A stretch of DNA of 64,000 nucleotides from the NCBI RefSeq assembly GCF_023155745.1, contig NZ_JAKNUS010000010.1, positions 1 to 64,000 on the forward strand. Direction: 5' to 3'. This DNA is from Microbacterium kunmingense (GTDB taxonomy: Bacteria; Actinomycetota; Actinomycetes; Actinomycetales; Microbacteriaceae). The notes beneath the pieces are model-generated. The model was not told the origin of the DNA, ran no database searches, and worked only from the letters and a program-made list of their open reading frames with translations. The translations under genes and the position numbers were made by a program. This document shows positions 26,670-36,542 of this stretch, one piece after another (the first letter of the stretch is position 1; each line of letters opens with the position of its first letter).

Positions 26670-28262
26670 ATGACCGACGAGATCCACGGATCGAGCAGCG
26701 GCGCCTCGGCGCCGGGTGTGGAGATCTCCCGCGGACGCAATCCGCTCCGTGACCCCGAGGATCGGCGACTGAACCGCATCGCGGGCCCCAGCGCGCTGGT
26801 CATCTTCGGGGTCACCGGCGACCTGTCGCGCAAGAAGCTGATGCCCGCGGTGTACGACCTGGCCAATCGCGGTCTCCTGCCGCCTGGATTCGCCCTCGTC
26901 GGCTTCGCGCGCCGTGACTGGGAGGACCAGGATTTCGCGAAAGTCGTCTACGAGGCCGTCCGCGCTCACGCGCGCACCGAGTTCCGCGAGGAGACCTGGG
27001 CGCAGCTGCTGGAGGGCATCCGGTTCGTCTCGGGCGAATTCGGCGACGCCGACGCTTTCCGGCGCCTGCGCGAGACCGTCGACCAGCTCGACGCCGAGCG
27101 CGGGACGATGGGAAACCACGCCTTCTACCTGTCGATCCCGCCGAAGGACTTCCCCGTTGTGGCGGAGCAGCTGAAAGCCTCCGGACTGGTCGATGACACC
27201 GCTGACCGTCCGGAGCGGTGGCGGCGTGTGGTCATCGAGAAGCCGTTCGGTCACGACCTCGCCTCGGCTCAGGCTCTGAACGATGCGCTGCGAAGCGCCT
27301 TCCCGACCGATTCGATCTTCCGCATCGACCACTATCTCGGCAAGGAGACCGTTCAGAACATCCTCGCGCTGCGATTCGCCAACGAGCTCTACGAGCCGAT
27401 CTGGAACCGGAACTACGTCGACCACGTGCAGATCACGATGGCCGAGGACATCGGCGTCGGCGGCCGAGCGGGCTACTACGACGGGATCGGCGCGGCGCGC
27501 GACGTCATCCAGAATCACCTCCTGCAGCTCCTCGCCCTCACCGCGATGGAGGAGCCGATCTCCTTCGACGCGCAGCACCTGCGCGCGGAGAAGGAGAAGG
27601 TGCTCGCCGCGGTGACCCTGCCCGAGGACCTCAGCCGCTCCACCGCACGCGGGCAGTACGCCGGAGGCTGGCAGGGAGGCGAGCGGGTTCTGGGTTTCCT
27701 CGAGGAAGAGGGGATGAATCCCGAATCCACGACGGAGACCTACGCGGCGATCACGCTCGAAGTCAATACCCGCCGCTGGGCAGGTGTGCCCTTCTACCTC
27801 CGGACCGGCAAGCGACTGGGGCGCCGCGTCACCGAGATCGCGGTGGTGTTCAAGCGCGCACCGGAATTGCTCTTCTCCCGGAATCAGACCTCCGGGCTCG
27901 GTCAGAATGCGCTCGTGATCCGCGTCCAGCCCGACGAGGGAGTGACCATCCGCTTCGGATCGAAAGTACCGGGGGCGGGCCTGCAGGTCCGCGACGTCAC
28001 GATGGACTTCGGCTACGGCCACGCCTTCACCGAGGCCAGCCCCGAAGCCTACGAGCGTCTCATCCTCGACGTCCTCCTGGGCGACCCGCCGCTGTTCCCC
28101 CGTCACGAGGAGGTCGAGCTCTCCTGGCGGATCCTCGATCCGATCGAAGAGTTCTGGGCCGCGCAGGGCGGTCCGCTGGAGCAGTATGCACCGGGATCCT
28201 GGGGTCCGGAATCCGCGGAGGCGATGCTCGCCCGCGACGGCCGCACCTGGAGGCGTCCATGA
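26670..28262 (+). CDS. zwf: glucose-6-phosphate 1-dehydrogenase
   Basis: A 530-residue G6PDH that makes NADPH in the first oxidative step. The coenzyme motif is IFGVTGDLSRKKLMPAVYDL (GxTGDLA/S type), followed by VIEKPFGHDLASA and the active-site segment RIDHYLGKETVQN with its catalytic histidine. The C-terminal part includes WAGVPFYLRTGKRL. The N-terminal extension of about 35 residues before the Rossmann motif is usual in actinobacteria. The stop overlaps the opcA start (ATGA). Together with OpcA it probably forms the active complex. Confidence 0.95.
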   Translation: MTDEIHGSSSGASAPGVEISRGRNPLRDPEDRRLNRIAGPSALVIFGVTGDLSRKKLMPAVYDLANRGLLPPGFALVGFARRDWEDQDFAKVVYEAVRAHARTEFREETWAQLLEGIRFVSGEFGDADAFRRLRETVDQLDAERGTMGNHAFYLSIPPKDFPVVAEQLKASGLVDDTADRPERWRRVVIEKPFGHDLASAQALNDALRSAFPTDSIFRIDHYLGKETVQNILALRFANELYEPIWNRNYVDHVQITMAEDIGVGGRAGYYDGIGAARDVIQNHLLQLLALTAMEEPISFDAQHLRAEKEKVLAAVTLPEDLSRSTARGQYAGGWQGGERVLGFLEEEGMNPESTTETYAAITLEVNTRRWAGVPFYLRTGKRLGRRVTEIAVVFKRAPELLFSRNQTSGLGQNALVIRVQPDEGVTIRFGSKVPGAGLQVRDVTMDFGYGHAFTEASPEAYERLILDVLLGDPPLFPRHEEVELSWRILDPIEEFWAAQGGPLEQYAPGSWGPESAEAMLARDGRTWRRP

Positions 28263-29212
28263 TCGTCGATCTGCCCGACACGACCGTCAGCAAGATCTCG
28301 CGGGCGCTCGTCAGCGTCCGTGAGGAGGGCGGTGCCGTCGCCCTCGGGCGCGTGCTGACCCTCATCATCGTCACCCACCAAGGCGCGCAGGAAGACGTCA
28401 TCGACGTCGCCAACGCGGCCTCGCGCGAGCATCCGATGCGCGTCATCGTCGTGATGACCAACGGCGAGGACTCCCCCCCGCGGCTGGACGCGCAGATCCG
28501 CGTCGGCGGGGATGCCGGAGCCAGCGAGGTGGTCACCCTCCACGCCCTCGGCGAAGCCGGCTCGACGAACCTCGAGAGCCTGGTGACGGGCCTGCTGCTG
28601 CCCGACGCTCCGGTGGTCGTGTGGTGGCCGGACGACACCCCCGACATCCCCTCGCAGACCTCCATCGGCAAGATCGCACAGCGCCGGATCACCGATGCCG
28701 CGACGAAGCCCGATCCCTCGGCATGGGTCGCCTCCCTCGGGTCGAAGTACCGGCCGGGCGACACCGATCTGGCCTGGACACGACTGACGCGCTGGCGCGA
28801 ACAGCTCGCGGCGATCCTCGACCAGCCGCCGTTCGAGCGAATCACGCGCGTCCGAGTGCGCGGTGCGTCCGACTCTCCGTCCACGGCACTGCTGGCCGCG
28901 TGGCTGCGCCTCGCGCTGGATGTGCCGGTCGACTGGGGTTACCTGCCCACCGAGGAGTGGCCGCACGGAATCAAGTCGGTGACACTGGTGCGCGAGAGCG
29001 GCGAGGTCGTCCTCGAGAGGCCGAGCCCCGCGGTCGCCCTCCTGACCCAACCGGGCCAACCTCAGCACCACCTGGCCTTCCCGCGGCGGAGCCTGCGGGA
29101 ATGCCTCGCCGAGGAGCTGCGACGCCTCGACCCCGACGTCCTGTACGGTCGAGTGATCACCGAGGGCTGGGCACTGCTCGACCCGCCCACGACGCAGGAG
29201 ACACATGGCTGA
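28259..29212 (+). CDS. opcA: OpcA, G6PDH assembly protein
   Basis: A 317-residue OpcA, the actinobacterial/cyanobacterial protein needed for full glucose-6-phosphate dehydrogenase activity. Recognisable features are the opening MIVDLPDTTVSKISRALV, the VLTLIIVTHQG strand, VVWWPDDTPDIPSQ and ITDAATKPDPSAW. It lies between zwf and pgl, overlapping both, the standard arrangement in this phylum. ATG 28259 is fixed by the four-base overlap with zwf. Confidence 0.94.
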   Translation: MIVDLPDTTVSKISRALVSVREEGGAVALGRVLTLIIVTHQGAQEDVIDVANAASREHPMRVIVVMTNGEDSPPRLDAQIRVGGDAGASEVVTLHALGEAGSTNLESLVTGLLLPDAPVVVWWPDDTPDIPSQTSIGKIAQRRITDAATKPDPSAWVASLGSKYRPGDTDLAWTRLTRWREQLAAILDQPPFERITRVRVRGASDSPSTALLAAWLRLALDVPVDWGYLPTEEWPHGIKSVTLVRESGEVVLERPSPAVALLTQPGQPQHHLAFPRRSLRECLAEELRRLDPDVLYGRVITEGWALLDPPTTQETHG

Positions 29213-29978
29213 CTCGACCGGCGAGAAGCGCGTCGTCATCACCGCCGACGCCGCCGCGCTGGCCGACTCCGTCGCCGAACGATTCCTCACCAGGGTGGCC
29301 AAGAAGTCGGCGTCCCGCGACGTCCACGTCGCCCTCACGGGGGGCGTCAGTGGCACCGCTGTCCTGAGGGCGGCGGCGGCGCAGGCTCCCCGACACTCGA
29401 TCGACTGGACGCGCGTGCACTTCTGGTGGAGCGATGAGCGTTTCGTGCGGCGCCTCCATCCCGAGCGCAACGAGCGTCAGAGCCGCGAGGCCCTTCTCGA
29501 CGCCCTCCCCGGGGCGCATGTGCATGCCGCGCCCGCGAGCGACGAGGGCGTGGATCTCGACGATGCCGCCGCGGCGTACGCCGCCGAGCTCGCTCGCTAC
29601 GGCACACCCGACCAGCCCCTGTGGCCGGTCTTCGACATCAGCTTCCTCGGTGTCGGCCCCGACGGCCACATCGCCTCGCTCTTCCCCGACCGCCCCGAGA
29701 TCCTCGTCACCGACGCCTCGGTGGTGGCAGTCCGGGATTCCCCCAAGCCGCCGTCGCAGCGACTGACCTTCACCCGGCCGGTCATCAACTCCTCCCGCCG
29801 GGTCTGGCTGGTGCTCTCGGGCCCCGACAAAGCCTCGGCCCTCGGTCTCGCTCTCGCGGGCGCCAGCTACGCCAGCGTCCCCGCGGCGGGGGCGAAGGGC
29901 ACGAAGCGCACGATCTTCTTCGTCGACCAGGACGCCGCCGCCCAGGTACCGCCCGAGCTGATCGACCGCGACTACTGA
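29205..29978 (+). CDS. pgl: 6-phosphogluconolactonase
   Basis: A 257-residue DevB-type 6-phosphogluconolactonase, hydrolysing the product of Zwf. Family motifs: VALTGGVSGTAVLRAAAAQ, VHFWWSDERFVRRLHPERN, FLGVGPDGHIASLFPDRP with the conserved His, and the late VINSSRRVWLVLSG. ATG 29205 overlaps the opcA stop by eight bases. It ends the pentose-phosphate operon and converges on rbpA. The 6-phosphogluconate dehydrogenase gene is not in this window. Confidence 0.94.
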   Translation: MADSTGEKRVVITADAAALADSVAERFLTRVAKKSASRDVHVALTGGVSGTAVLRAAAAQAPRHSIDWTRVHFWWSDERFVRRLHPERNERQSREALLDALPGAHVHAAPASDEGVDLDDAAAAYAAELARYGTPDQPLWPVFDISFLGVGPDGHIASLFPDRPEILVTDASVVAVRDSPKPPSQRLTFTRPVINSSRRVWLVLSGPDKASALGLALAGASYASVPAAGAKGTKRTIFFVDQDAAAQVPPELIDRDY

Positions 29979-29979
29979 C

Positions 29980-30008
29980 CCGCTCTTGATGCGGGCGGCG
30001 AAGAGCGG
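29980..30008. terminator. weak stem-loop between pgl and rbpA
   Basis: CCGCTCTT (29980-29987) pairs with AAGAGCGG (30001-30008) around a 13-base loop. It fills the short gap between two convergent genes, so it may end both messages. There is no T-run, so confidence is low. Confidence 0.35.
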
Positions 30009-30009
30009 C

Positions 30010-30363
30010 TTACTGCCCCCGGCGCTCCCGCAGCTGGTTCAGCGCGTCTTCGAGGAGGGCGTCAGCCTCCTCCTCGGTGCGACGCTCCTTCACATAGGCC
30101 AGGTGCGTCTTGTACGGCTCGGTCTTCGCGACCGCAGGCGGATTCTCCCGGTCTCGACCGGCCGGCAGGCCGGAGTGCGGCGAATCGATGGTCTCGGGGA
30201 TCTCCTCGTCCGGGATCCCCGCGGCGAAATACCGCACGGTCTCGTTCCCCAGCGCGTCCCAGTACGAAACCGCGATGCGCTCAGCGTGATAGCCGTGATC
30301 CTGCTCGCCCATGGGGCCGGCGCCCACTCGGGTGCCGCGGATCGCGTTTCCTCCGGTTGCCAT
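30010..30363 (-). CDS. rbpA: RNA polymerase-binding protein RbpA
   Basis: A 117-residue RbpA homologue, an actinobacterial factor that binds RNA polymerase and the principal sigma factor and stabilises open complexes. Recognisable parts are GGNAIRGTRVG at the N-terminus, IAVSYWDALGNETVRYFAAG in the core domain and the basic/acidic C-terminal helix TEPYKTHLAYVKERRTEEEADALLEDALNQLRERR, the sigma-interaction domain. ATG 30363 lies two bases after the secG stop, so the two are cotranscribed. Family proteins vary in zinc ligands; no cysteine is present here. Confidence 0.9.
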   Translation of the reverse strand: MATGGNAIRGTRVGAGPMGEQDHGYHAERIAVSYWDALGNETVRYFAAGIPDEEIPETIDSPHSGLPAGRDRENPPAVAKTEPYKTHLAYVKERRTEEEADALLEDALNQLRERRGQ

Positions 30364-30365
30364 GT

Positions 30366-30614
30366 TTAGAGTCCCTGGAACTTGGTGATGAGGCCGAGAG
30401 CCACGATGGAGGCGAACCACGCCAGAGCGAGGACCACCGTGAAGCGGTTGAGATTCCGCTCGGCGAGCCCCGACGACCCCAGCGCAGACGTCATCCCCCC
30501 TCCGAACATGTCGGAGAGCCCTCCACCACGGCCTTTGTGGAGGAGGATGAGGAGGGTCAGCAGGAGACTCGTGATGCCGAGGAGCACCTGCAGGACGAAC
30601 TCGAGGATCTGCAC
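30366..30614 (-). CDS. secG: SecG preprotein translocase subunit
   Basis: An 82-residue SecG with two membrane helices (about residues 3-25 and 58-77) joined by the conserved loop HKGRGGGLSDMFGGGMTSALGSSG. It assists SecYE-mediated protein export. The start is GTG 30614. A promoter with a TATACT -10 at 30663-30668 overlaps the end of tpiA, so secG-rbpA can be transcribed apart from the glycolytic genes as well as with them. Confidence 0.93.
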   Translation of the reverse strand: MQILEFVLQVLLGITSLLLTLLILLHKGRGGGLSDMFGGGMTSALGSSGLAERNLNRFTVVLALAWFASIVALGLITKFQGL

Positions 30615-30662
30615 AGTCGTAGTGGCCTTTCAGCGCGATCCGGGCGAACCACACAGGGGTCA

Positions 30663-30691
30663 AGTATAGGTCGCGTTCCCGCCGGGGTCAG
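30663..30691 (-). promoter_or_regulatory. secG-rbpA promoter
   Basis: CTGACC (30686-30691), a 17-base spacer and TATACT (30663-30668) on the minus strand. The -35 overlaps the tpiA stop codon region. This is one of the better sigma70-type promoters in the window. Confidence 0.55.
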
Positions 30692-31506
30692 ACCCCGACG
30701 TGCTTCTGGTAGCGGATGATGGCGGCGAACTCGTCCACGACGAGACTCGCACCGCCCACCAGCGCACCGTCGACGTCGGGTTCGCGCATGAAGCGCGCGA
30801 TGTTGCCGGATTTCACCGACCCGCCGTAGAGCACCCGCGTGCGTGCGGCCGCCTCCTCGCCGAGAGAGGATGCGACGACCCCCCGAAGCGTGGCGCACAC
30901 CTCCTGAGCCTGGTCGGCGGTTGCCGCCTGGCCGGAGCCGATCGCCCAGACCGGCTCGTAGGCGACGACGATCTCGCTGCCGGAGGCGAGACCAGCGAGG
31001 GCGGTCTCCAGCTGTGCGACGGGAACGGCGCTGGCGCCGTGGGTCTCGAGATCCTCCGCGGTCTCACCGACGCAGATCACCGGAACCAGTCCGTGGCGGA
31101 TGGCCGCTGCGACCTTCGAGGCCACGACCTCGTCCGTTTCGCCGTGGTACTGCCGGCGCTCGGAGTGTCCGATGATCACGTACCGGCACTCGAGCTTGGC
31201 GAGGAAGGCGCCGGAGATCTCGCCCGTGTAGGCGCCCGCGTCATGGGCGGAGAGATCCTGCGCACCCAGGGCGAACGGGATCTTGTCCGCGTCGACGAGC
31301 GTCTGCACGGTCCGCAGGGCGGTGAACGGGGGGAACAGCCCGACCTCCACGCTGTCGGTCTCATGACCGGCATCCTTCAGGGTCCAGTGCAGCTTCTGCA
31401 CGAACGCGACCGCCTGCAGGTGATCGAGGTTCATCTTCCAGTTGCCGGCGATGAACGGGGTGCGTGTGGTCTGCGACACAGCCGAGTCGGTGCTCACGCC
31501 TGCCAT
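30688..31506 (-). CDS. tpiA: triosephosphate isomerase
   Basis: A 272-residue TIM-barrel triosephosphate isomerase. It has the N-terminal [14 protein letters not shown] with the catalytic Lys, the catalytic His in IIGHSERR, the catalytic Glu in [15 protein letters not shown], and the phosphate-binding YGGSVKSGN and VGGASL. ATG 31506 is favoured by a GGAGG seven bases upstream. GTG 31497, which overlaps the pgk stop as GTGA, is an alternative and would shorten the protein by three residues. It is coupled to pgk in the gap-pgk-tpiA series. Confidence 0.94.
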   Translation of the reverse strand: MAGVSTDSAVSQTTRTPFIAGNWKMNLDHLQAVAFVQKLHWTLKDAGHETDSVEVGLFPPFTALRTVQTLVDADKIPFALGAQDLSAHDAGAYTGEISGAFLAKLECRYVIIGHSERRQYHGETDEVVASKVAAAIRHGLVPVICVGETAEDLETHGASAVPVAQLETALAGLASGSEIVVAYEPVWAIGSGQAATADQAQEVCATLRGVVASSLGEEAAARTRVLYGGSVKSGNIARFMREPDVDGALVGGASLVVDEFAAIIRYQKHVGV

Positions 31507-32711
31507 CCGAGGACCTCCAGTCCGGGGAGTTTCTTGCCTTCGAGGAATTCCAGGCTCGCGCCGCCGCCGGTCGAGATGTGGCCGAAGCGGTCGTCGGCGA
31601 AGCCCAGCTGGCGCACCGCCGCAGCGGAATCGCCGCCGCCGACCACGCTCAGTCCGGAGACCTTCGTCAGTGCCTCGGCGACGCGGCGGGTCCCCGCGGC
31701 GAAAGCGGGCATCTCGAACACACCCATGGGTCCGTTCCAGAAGACCGTGCGGCTGTCGGCGACGAGATCGGCGAAGAGGGCGGCGGTGTCGGGCCCGATG
31801 TCGAGCCCGAGCCCCTCGGGACCGAACGGGGTCTCCTCCAGAGCCGACACCGGAGCGACGACGTGATCTGCGTCCGCGGCGAACGAGGCCGCCACCACGG
31901 CGTCGACGGGAAGGACGAGTTCCACCCCGCGTGCCCGAGCGTCCTCGACGTACCGGCGGACGGTGTCGAGCTGGTCCTCCTCGAGGAGACTCTTGCCCAC
32001 CGGGTGCCCCTCCGCGGCGAGGAAGGTGAACATCATCCCTCCACCGACGAGCAGACGATCCACACGCGGCAGAAGGTGCTCGATCACGCCCAGCTTGTCA
32101 CTGACCTTCGATCCGCCGAGCACCACCGTGTAGGGCCGTTCGGGGTTCTCGGTCAGGCGGTCGAGGACGTCGAGTTCCTTCTCGATCAGCAGACCCGCTG
32201 CCGAGGGCAGCAGGTCGGCGACATCGAAGACGCTCGCCTGCTTCCGGTGGACCACGCCGAAGCCGTCCGAGACGAAGGCGTCCGCGAGCCCCGCGAGCTC
32301 GGTCGCGAAGGCGCGGCGCTCCGCGTCATCCTTGCTCGTCTCCCCGGGCTGGAAACGCAGGTTCTCCAGCACAGCGACGTCGCCGTCCTCCAGCGCGGCA
32401 ACCGCCTCGTGAGCGGACTCTCCCACCGTGTCGCGCGCGAAAGCGACCGGCTTGCCGAGCAGCTCCGACAGGCGCTGCGCCACCGGCGCCAGGCTGTACT
32501 TCTCGTCGGGCGCACCGTCGGGTCGACCGAGGTGCGAGCAGACCACCACGCGCGCGCCCTGGTCGATCAGGGCGTTCAGGGTCGGAAGCGAGGCGCGGAC
32601 GCGACCGTCGTCGGTGATCCGTCCGTCCCTCACGGGGACGTTCAGATCACAGCGGACGAGGACGCGCTTGCCGGCCAGCGGGCCGAGGGACCCGAGGGTA
32701 CGCAGTGCCAT
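31494..32711 (-). CDS. pgk: phosphoglycerate kinase
   Basis: A 405-residue phosphoglycerate kinase, ATP-generating in glycolysis. Motifs: [39 protein letters not shown] and the nucleotide-domain [17 protein letters not shown] with [13 protein letters not shown] near the C-terminus. ATG 32711 starts the family-conserved sequence; the open frame upstream of it is a shadow of gap. It lies eight bases downstream of gap and overlaps tpiA by a few bases, so the three are cotranscribed. Confidence 0.95.
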   Translation of the reverse strand: MALRTLGSLGPLAGKRVLVRCDLNVPVRDGRITDDGRVRASLPTLNALIDQGARVVVCSHLGRPDGAPDEKYSLAPVAQRLSELLGKPVAFARDTVGESAHEAVAALEDGDVAVLENLRFQPGETSKDDAERRAFATELAGLADAFVSDGFGVVHRKQASVFDVADLLPSAAGLLIEKELDVLDRLTENPERPYTVVLGGSKVSDKLGVIEHLLPRVDRLLVGGGMMFTFLAAEGHPVGKSLLEEDQLDTVRRYVEDARARGVELVLPVDAVVAASFAADADHVVAPVSALEETPFGPEGLGLDIGPDTAALFADLVADSRTVFWNGPMGVFEMPAFAAGTRRVAEALTKVSGLSVVGGGDSAAAVRQLGFADDRFGHISTGGGASLEFLEGKKLPGLEVLGWQA

Positions 32712-32719
32712 CTGTCGAC

Positions 32720-33841
<1,122 letters not shown>

Positions 33842-34468
33842 CTATGACAGTACCAGCAGGCCCGAGGTCTTCTCACGGGCGGCGTCAAGGCGCTGGGCGA
33901 CGTTCTGCCAGTTGGCGATGTTCCACACGGCCTTGACGTAGTCGGCCTTGACGTTGAGGTAGTCGAGGTAGAAGGCGTGCTCCCACATGTCCAGCTGGAA
34001 GATGGGCACCGTCCCCTGGGCGGTGTTCGCCTGCTGGTCGAACAGCTGCTGGATGATCAGCTGCTCACCGATCGGGTCCCAGCTGAGCACGGCCCAGCCC
34101 GATCCCTGGATGCCGGTCGCCGCCGCGGTGAAGTGCGCCTGGAACTTCTCGAAGGATCCGAAGAACTCGCTGATCGCGGCAGCGAGCTCGCCCTCGGGCT
34201 GACCGCCGCCCTCGGGCGAGAGGTTCGTCCAGAAGATCGAGTGGTTGACGTGACCGCCCAGGTTGAACGCGAGGTCCTTCTCAAGCTTGTTCACGTTCGC
34301 GAGGTTGCCGCTCTCGCGCGCCTCGGCGAGCTGCTCGAGCGCGGTGTTCGCGCCGGTGACGTACGCCTGGTGGTGCTTGTCATGGTGCAGCTGCATGATC
34401 TTGCCGCTGATGTGCGGCTCCAGCGCGGAGTAGTCGTAGGGGAGGTCGGGCAAGGTGTACTTCGCCAT
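33842..34468 (-). CDS. sodA: superoxide dismutase, Mn/Fe family
   Basis: A 208-residue Fe/Mn-type superoxide dismutase that removes superoxide in the cytosol. Metal ligands are recognisable: His28 in MQLHHDKHHQAYV, the His in GGHVNHSIFWTNL, and Asp and His in LDMWEHAFYLDY. The GGHVNHS and GSGWAVL patterns favour manganese use, but the metal cannot be fixed from sequence. The start has an AGGAAGAAG ribosome binding site and a TAGGAT -10 about 60 bases upstream. It is a single-gene unit with its own terminator. Confidence 0.94.
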   Translation of the reverse strand: MAKYTLPDLPYDYSALEPHISGKIMQLHHDKHHQAYVTGANTALEQLAEARESGNLANVNKLEKDLAFNLGGHVNHSIFWTNLSPEGGGQPEGELAAAISEFFGSFEKFQAHFTAAATGIQGSGWAVLSWDPIGEQLIIQQLFDQQANTAQGTVPIFQLDMWEHAFYLDYLNVKADYVKAVWNIANWQNVAQRLDAAREKTSGLLVLS

Positions 34469-34528
34469 ATTCTCTTCTTCCTATCGGCGCGCGCCGAGGC
34501 TCCTCGGCGCAGCGAGGGTGACGGATTC

Positions 34529-34534
34529 ATCCTA
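34529..34534 (-). promoter_or_regulatory. -10 element of sodA
   Basis: TAGGAT on the minus strand, giving a leader of about 55 bases to the ATG at 34468. No clear -35. It lies between whiA and sodA. Confidence 0.45.
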
Positions 34535-34586
34535 CTGAGAGCGAACAATCCGTCTCCGGGGTTGTTCCCCGGTCGGAGAGGCGGTA

Positions 34587-35564
34587 TCAGTCGTCGACGC
34601 CGACCGGAACGGCCGACTCGGTGCCGGGGATGCCGTCGGTCTCGGCCTTCTTGTCCGCCATCGCAAGGAGGCGCCGGATGCGCCCGGCGACGGCGTCCTT
34701 CGTGAGGGGCGGATCGGCGTGGTGACCCAGCTCGTCGAGACTGGCGTCCCGGTGGGCGAGACGCAGCTCGCCTGCCTGACGCAGATGCTCGGGCACCTCG
34801 TCCCCGAGGATCTCGAGGGCGCGCTCGACGCGCGCGCACGCGGCGACCGCCGCCTGCGCCGAACGGCGCAGATTGGCGTCGTCGAAGTTCACCAGCCTGT
34901 TCACGCCCGCGCGCACCTCGCGGCGCTGACGAAGCTGATCCCACTGCGCCGCCGCTCGGGCCGCTCCCATCTCGGCCAGCGCGACGCGGATGCCCTCCCC
35001 CTCGCGGACGACCACCCGCGGAATGCCCCGGACCTCTCGCGCCTTCGCCGGGATCCCCAGCCGGTGCGCGGCACCCACCAGCGCCATCGCGGCCTCCGAG
35101 GCCGGGCAGCTGATCTCCAGCGCGGCCGATCGTCCGGGTTCGCTGAGCGCGCCGGCGCCGAGGAACGCGCCGCGCCAGATCGCCGCGAGGTCGGGTCGAT
35201 TGCCGGTGGTCAGACGGTTCGGCAGACCACGGACGGGGCGGCGGCGCTGGTCGAGCAGCCCGGTCTGGCGCGCGAGGGTCTCGCCGCCCTCGATGACCCG
35301 CACCGCGTAGTGACTGCCGTTGCGTGCGCCGGAGCCGTGTACGTGCACGAGTTCGGGGCGGACGCCGTACAGTTCGACGAGGTCGCGCGCGACGCGGCGC
35401 GCAAGCGCCTCGGTGTCGACCTCGGCTTCGACCGCGACTCGGTTGGCGATCGAATGCAGGCCACCGGCGAATCGCAGCAGCGACGTCAGTTCGGCCACTC
35501 GCGCCGTCGGCCGCGGATCGCGGACAGCGGTCAATTCGGCCTTCACCTCAGCGGTCAGCGACAC
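34587..35564 (-). CDS. whiA: WhiA, DNA-binding regulator
   Basis: A 325-residue WhiA, a conserved Gram-positive regulator with a LAGLIDADG-like N-terminal domain (here [19 protein letters not shown] in the middle) and a C-terminal helix-turn-helix ([30 protein letters not shown]). It controls sporulation in Streptomyces; in non-sporulating relatives it is linked to cell division. GTG 35564 has a GAGGAG ribosome binding site. It follows rapZ with 74 bases between; the usual yvcK gene of this locus is missing from between them. Confidence 0.94.
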   Translation of the reverse strand: MSLTAEVKAELTAVRDPRPTARVAELTSLLRFAGGLHSIANRVAVEAEVDTEALARRVARDLVELYGVRPELVHVHGSGARNGSHYAVRVIEGGETLARQTGLLDQRRRPVRGLPNRLTTGNRPDLAAIWRGAFLGAGALSEPGRSAALEISCPASEAAMALVGAAHRLGIPAKAREVRGIPRVVVREGEGIRVALAEMGAARAAAQWDQLRQRREVRAGVNRLVNFDDANLRRSAQAAVAACARVERALEILGDEVPEHLRQAGELRLAHRDASLDELGHHADPPLTKDAVAGRIRRLLAMADKKAETDGIPGTESAVPVGVDD

Positions 35565-35638
35565 GGAACTCCTCGGGGTGGGTCAGATCGACGCTCCAGC
35601 CTACTCGGGCGCCTCGCCGCTCACGACCACGGCACCGG

Positions 35639-36517
35639 CTACTCGCGTCCGAGGTCGCGATCCTTCACCCGGACCGCCACGCCCGCCACCTCGGGAAGTC
35701 GAGCCGCGAGCTCGCGGGCCATGACGACCGATCGGTGCTTGCCGCCGGTGCACCCGATGGCCACGACCGAGTGCCGCTTGTTCTCACGCTGATAGCCCTC
35801 CAGGACCGGGCGGAGGGCGGCCGCGTAGGCGTCGATGAACGCCACCGCCCCCTCCTGCTCGAGCACATAATCCCGCACGTCCTCGTCGACACCGGTGAGC
35901 GGTCGCAGCTGCTCGTTCCAGTAGGGGTTGGGGAGGAAGCGCATGTCGGCGACGAGATCCGCATCGGGGGGAAGACCGTACTTGAAACCGAAGCTCATGA
36001 CGGTCACCACGTGGCGCGCCGCGCCCTCTTCGGAGAAGAGGTCGACCATGTGCGTCGCCAGCTGGTGGACGTTGAAGCGGGAGGTGTCGACGATGAGGTC
36101 GGCGTTCTCGCGGATCGCGGCCAGGCGCTGCCGCTCCCGACGGATCCCGTCGAGGATGGTGCCCTCGCCCTGCAGGGGGTGTGGTCTGCGCACCGCCTCG
36201 AAGCGGCGCACGAGCACCTCATCGGATGCGTCGAGGAAGAGCACCCTCAGCTGGCGGCGATCGCGCAGCTCTCGCAGAGCCTGGGGAAGTTCCGCGAAGA
36301 GGTTGCGGCCGCGCACATCGACCACCACCGCCACCTTGGGCAGCGCATGGGCGGCGAGCTCGGTCAGATCGAGCAGCGGCTTCAGCATCTGCGGCGGAAG
36401 GTTGTCGACGACGTACCACTCGAGGTCTTCGAGGGCGTTCGCCGCGGTGGAGCGCCCCGCTCCCGACATCCCCGAGACGATGAGCATCTCGCCGGGTGTC
36501 GTCTGTTCGTCGGCCAT
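35639..36517 (-). CDS. rapZ: RapZ-family RNase adapter / nucleotide-binding protein
   Basis: A 292-residue RapZ (YvcJ) family P-loop protein with Walker [10 protein letters not shown] near residue 15. Other motifs: [45 protein letters not shown] and the C-terminal [18 protein letters not shown]. In enterobacteria it guides RNase E to a small RNA; in Gram-positives its role is unclear but tied to cell-envelope sugar supply. ATG 36517 is chosen because a GGGGAGGG ribosome binding site is five bases upstream. It sits between uvrC and whiA. Confidence 0.92.
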   Translation of the reverse strand: MADEQTTPGEMLIVSGMSGAGRSTAANALEDLEWYVVDNLPPQMLKPLLDLTELAAHALPKVAVVVDVRGRNLFAELPQALRELRDRRQLRVLFLDASDEVLVRRFEAVRRPHPLQGEGTILDGIRRERQRLAAIRENADLIVDTSRFNVHQLATHMVDLFSEEGAARHVVTVMSFGFKYGLPPDADLVADMRFLPNPYWNEQLRPLTGVDEDVRDYVLEQEGAVAFIDAYAAALRPVLEGYQRENKRHSVVAIGCTGGKHRSVVMARELAARLPEVAGVAVRVKDRDLGRE

Positions 36518-36542
36518 GCCCTCCCCCGTCCTCCGCTCCAGG

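Noticed and set aside
30515..30522. TGTCGGAG on the plus strand inside secG
   Set aside because: The bases at the -10 position are ACCACG, not TANNNT, and the gene is on the other strand.
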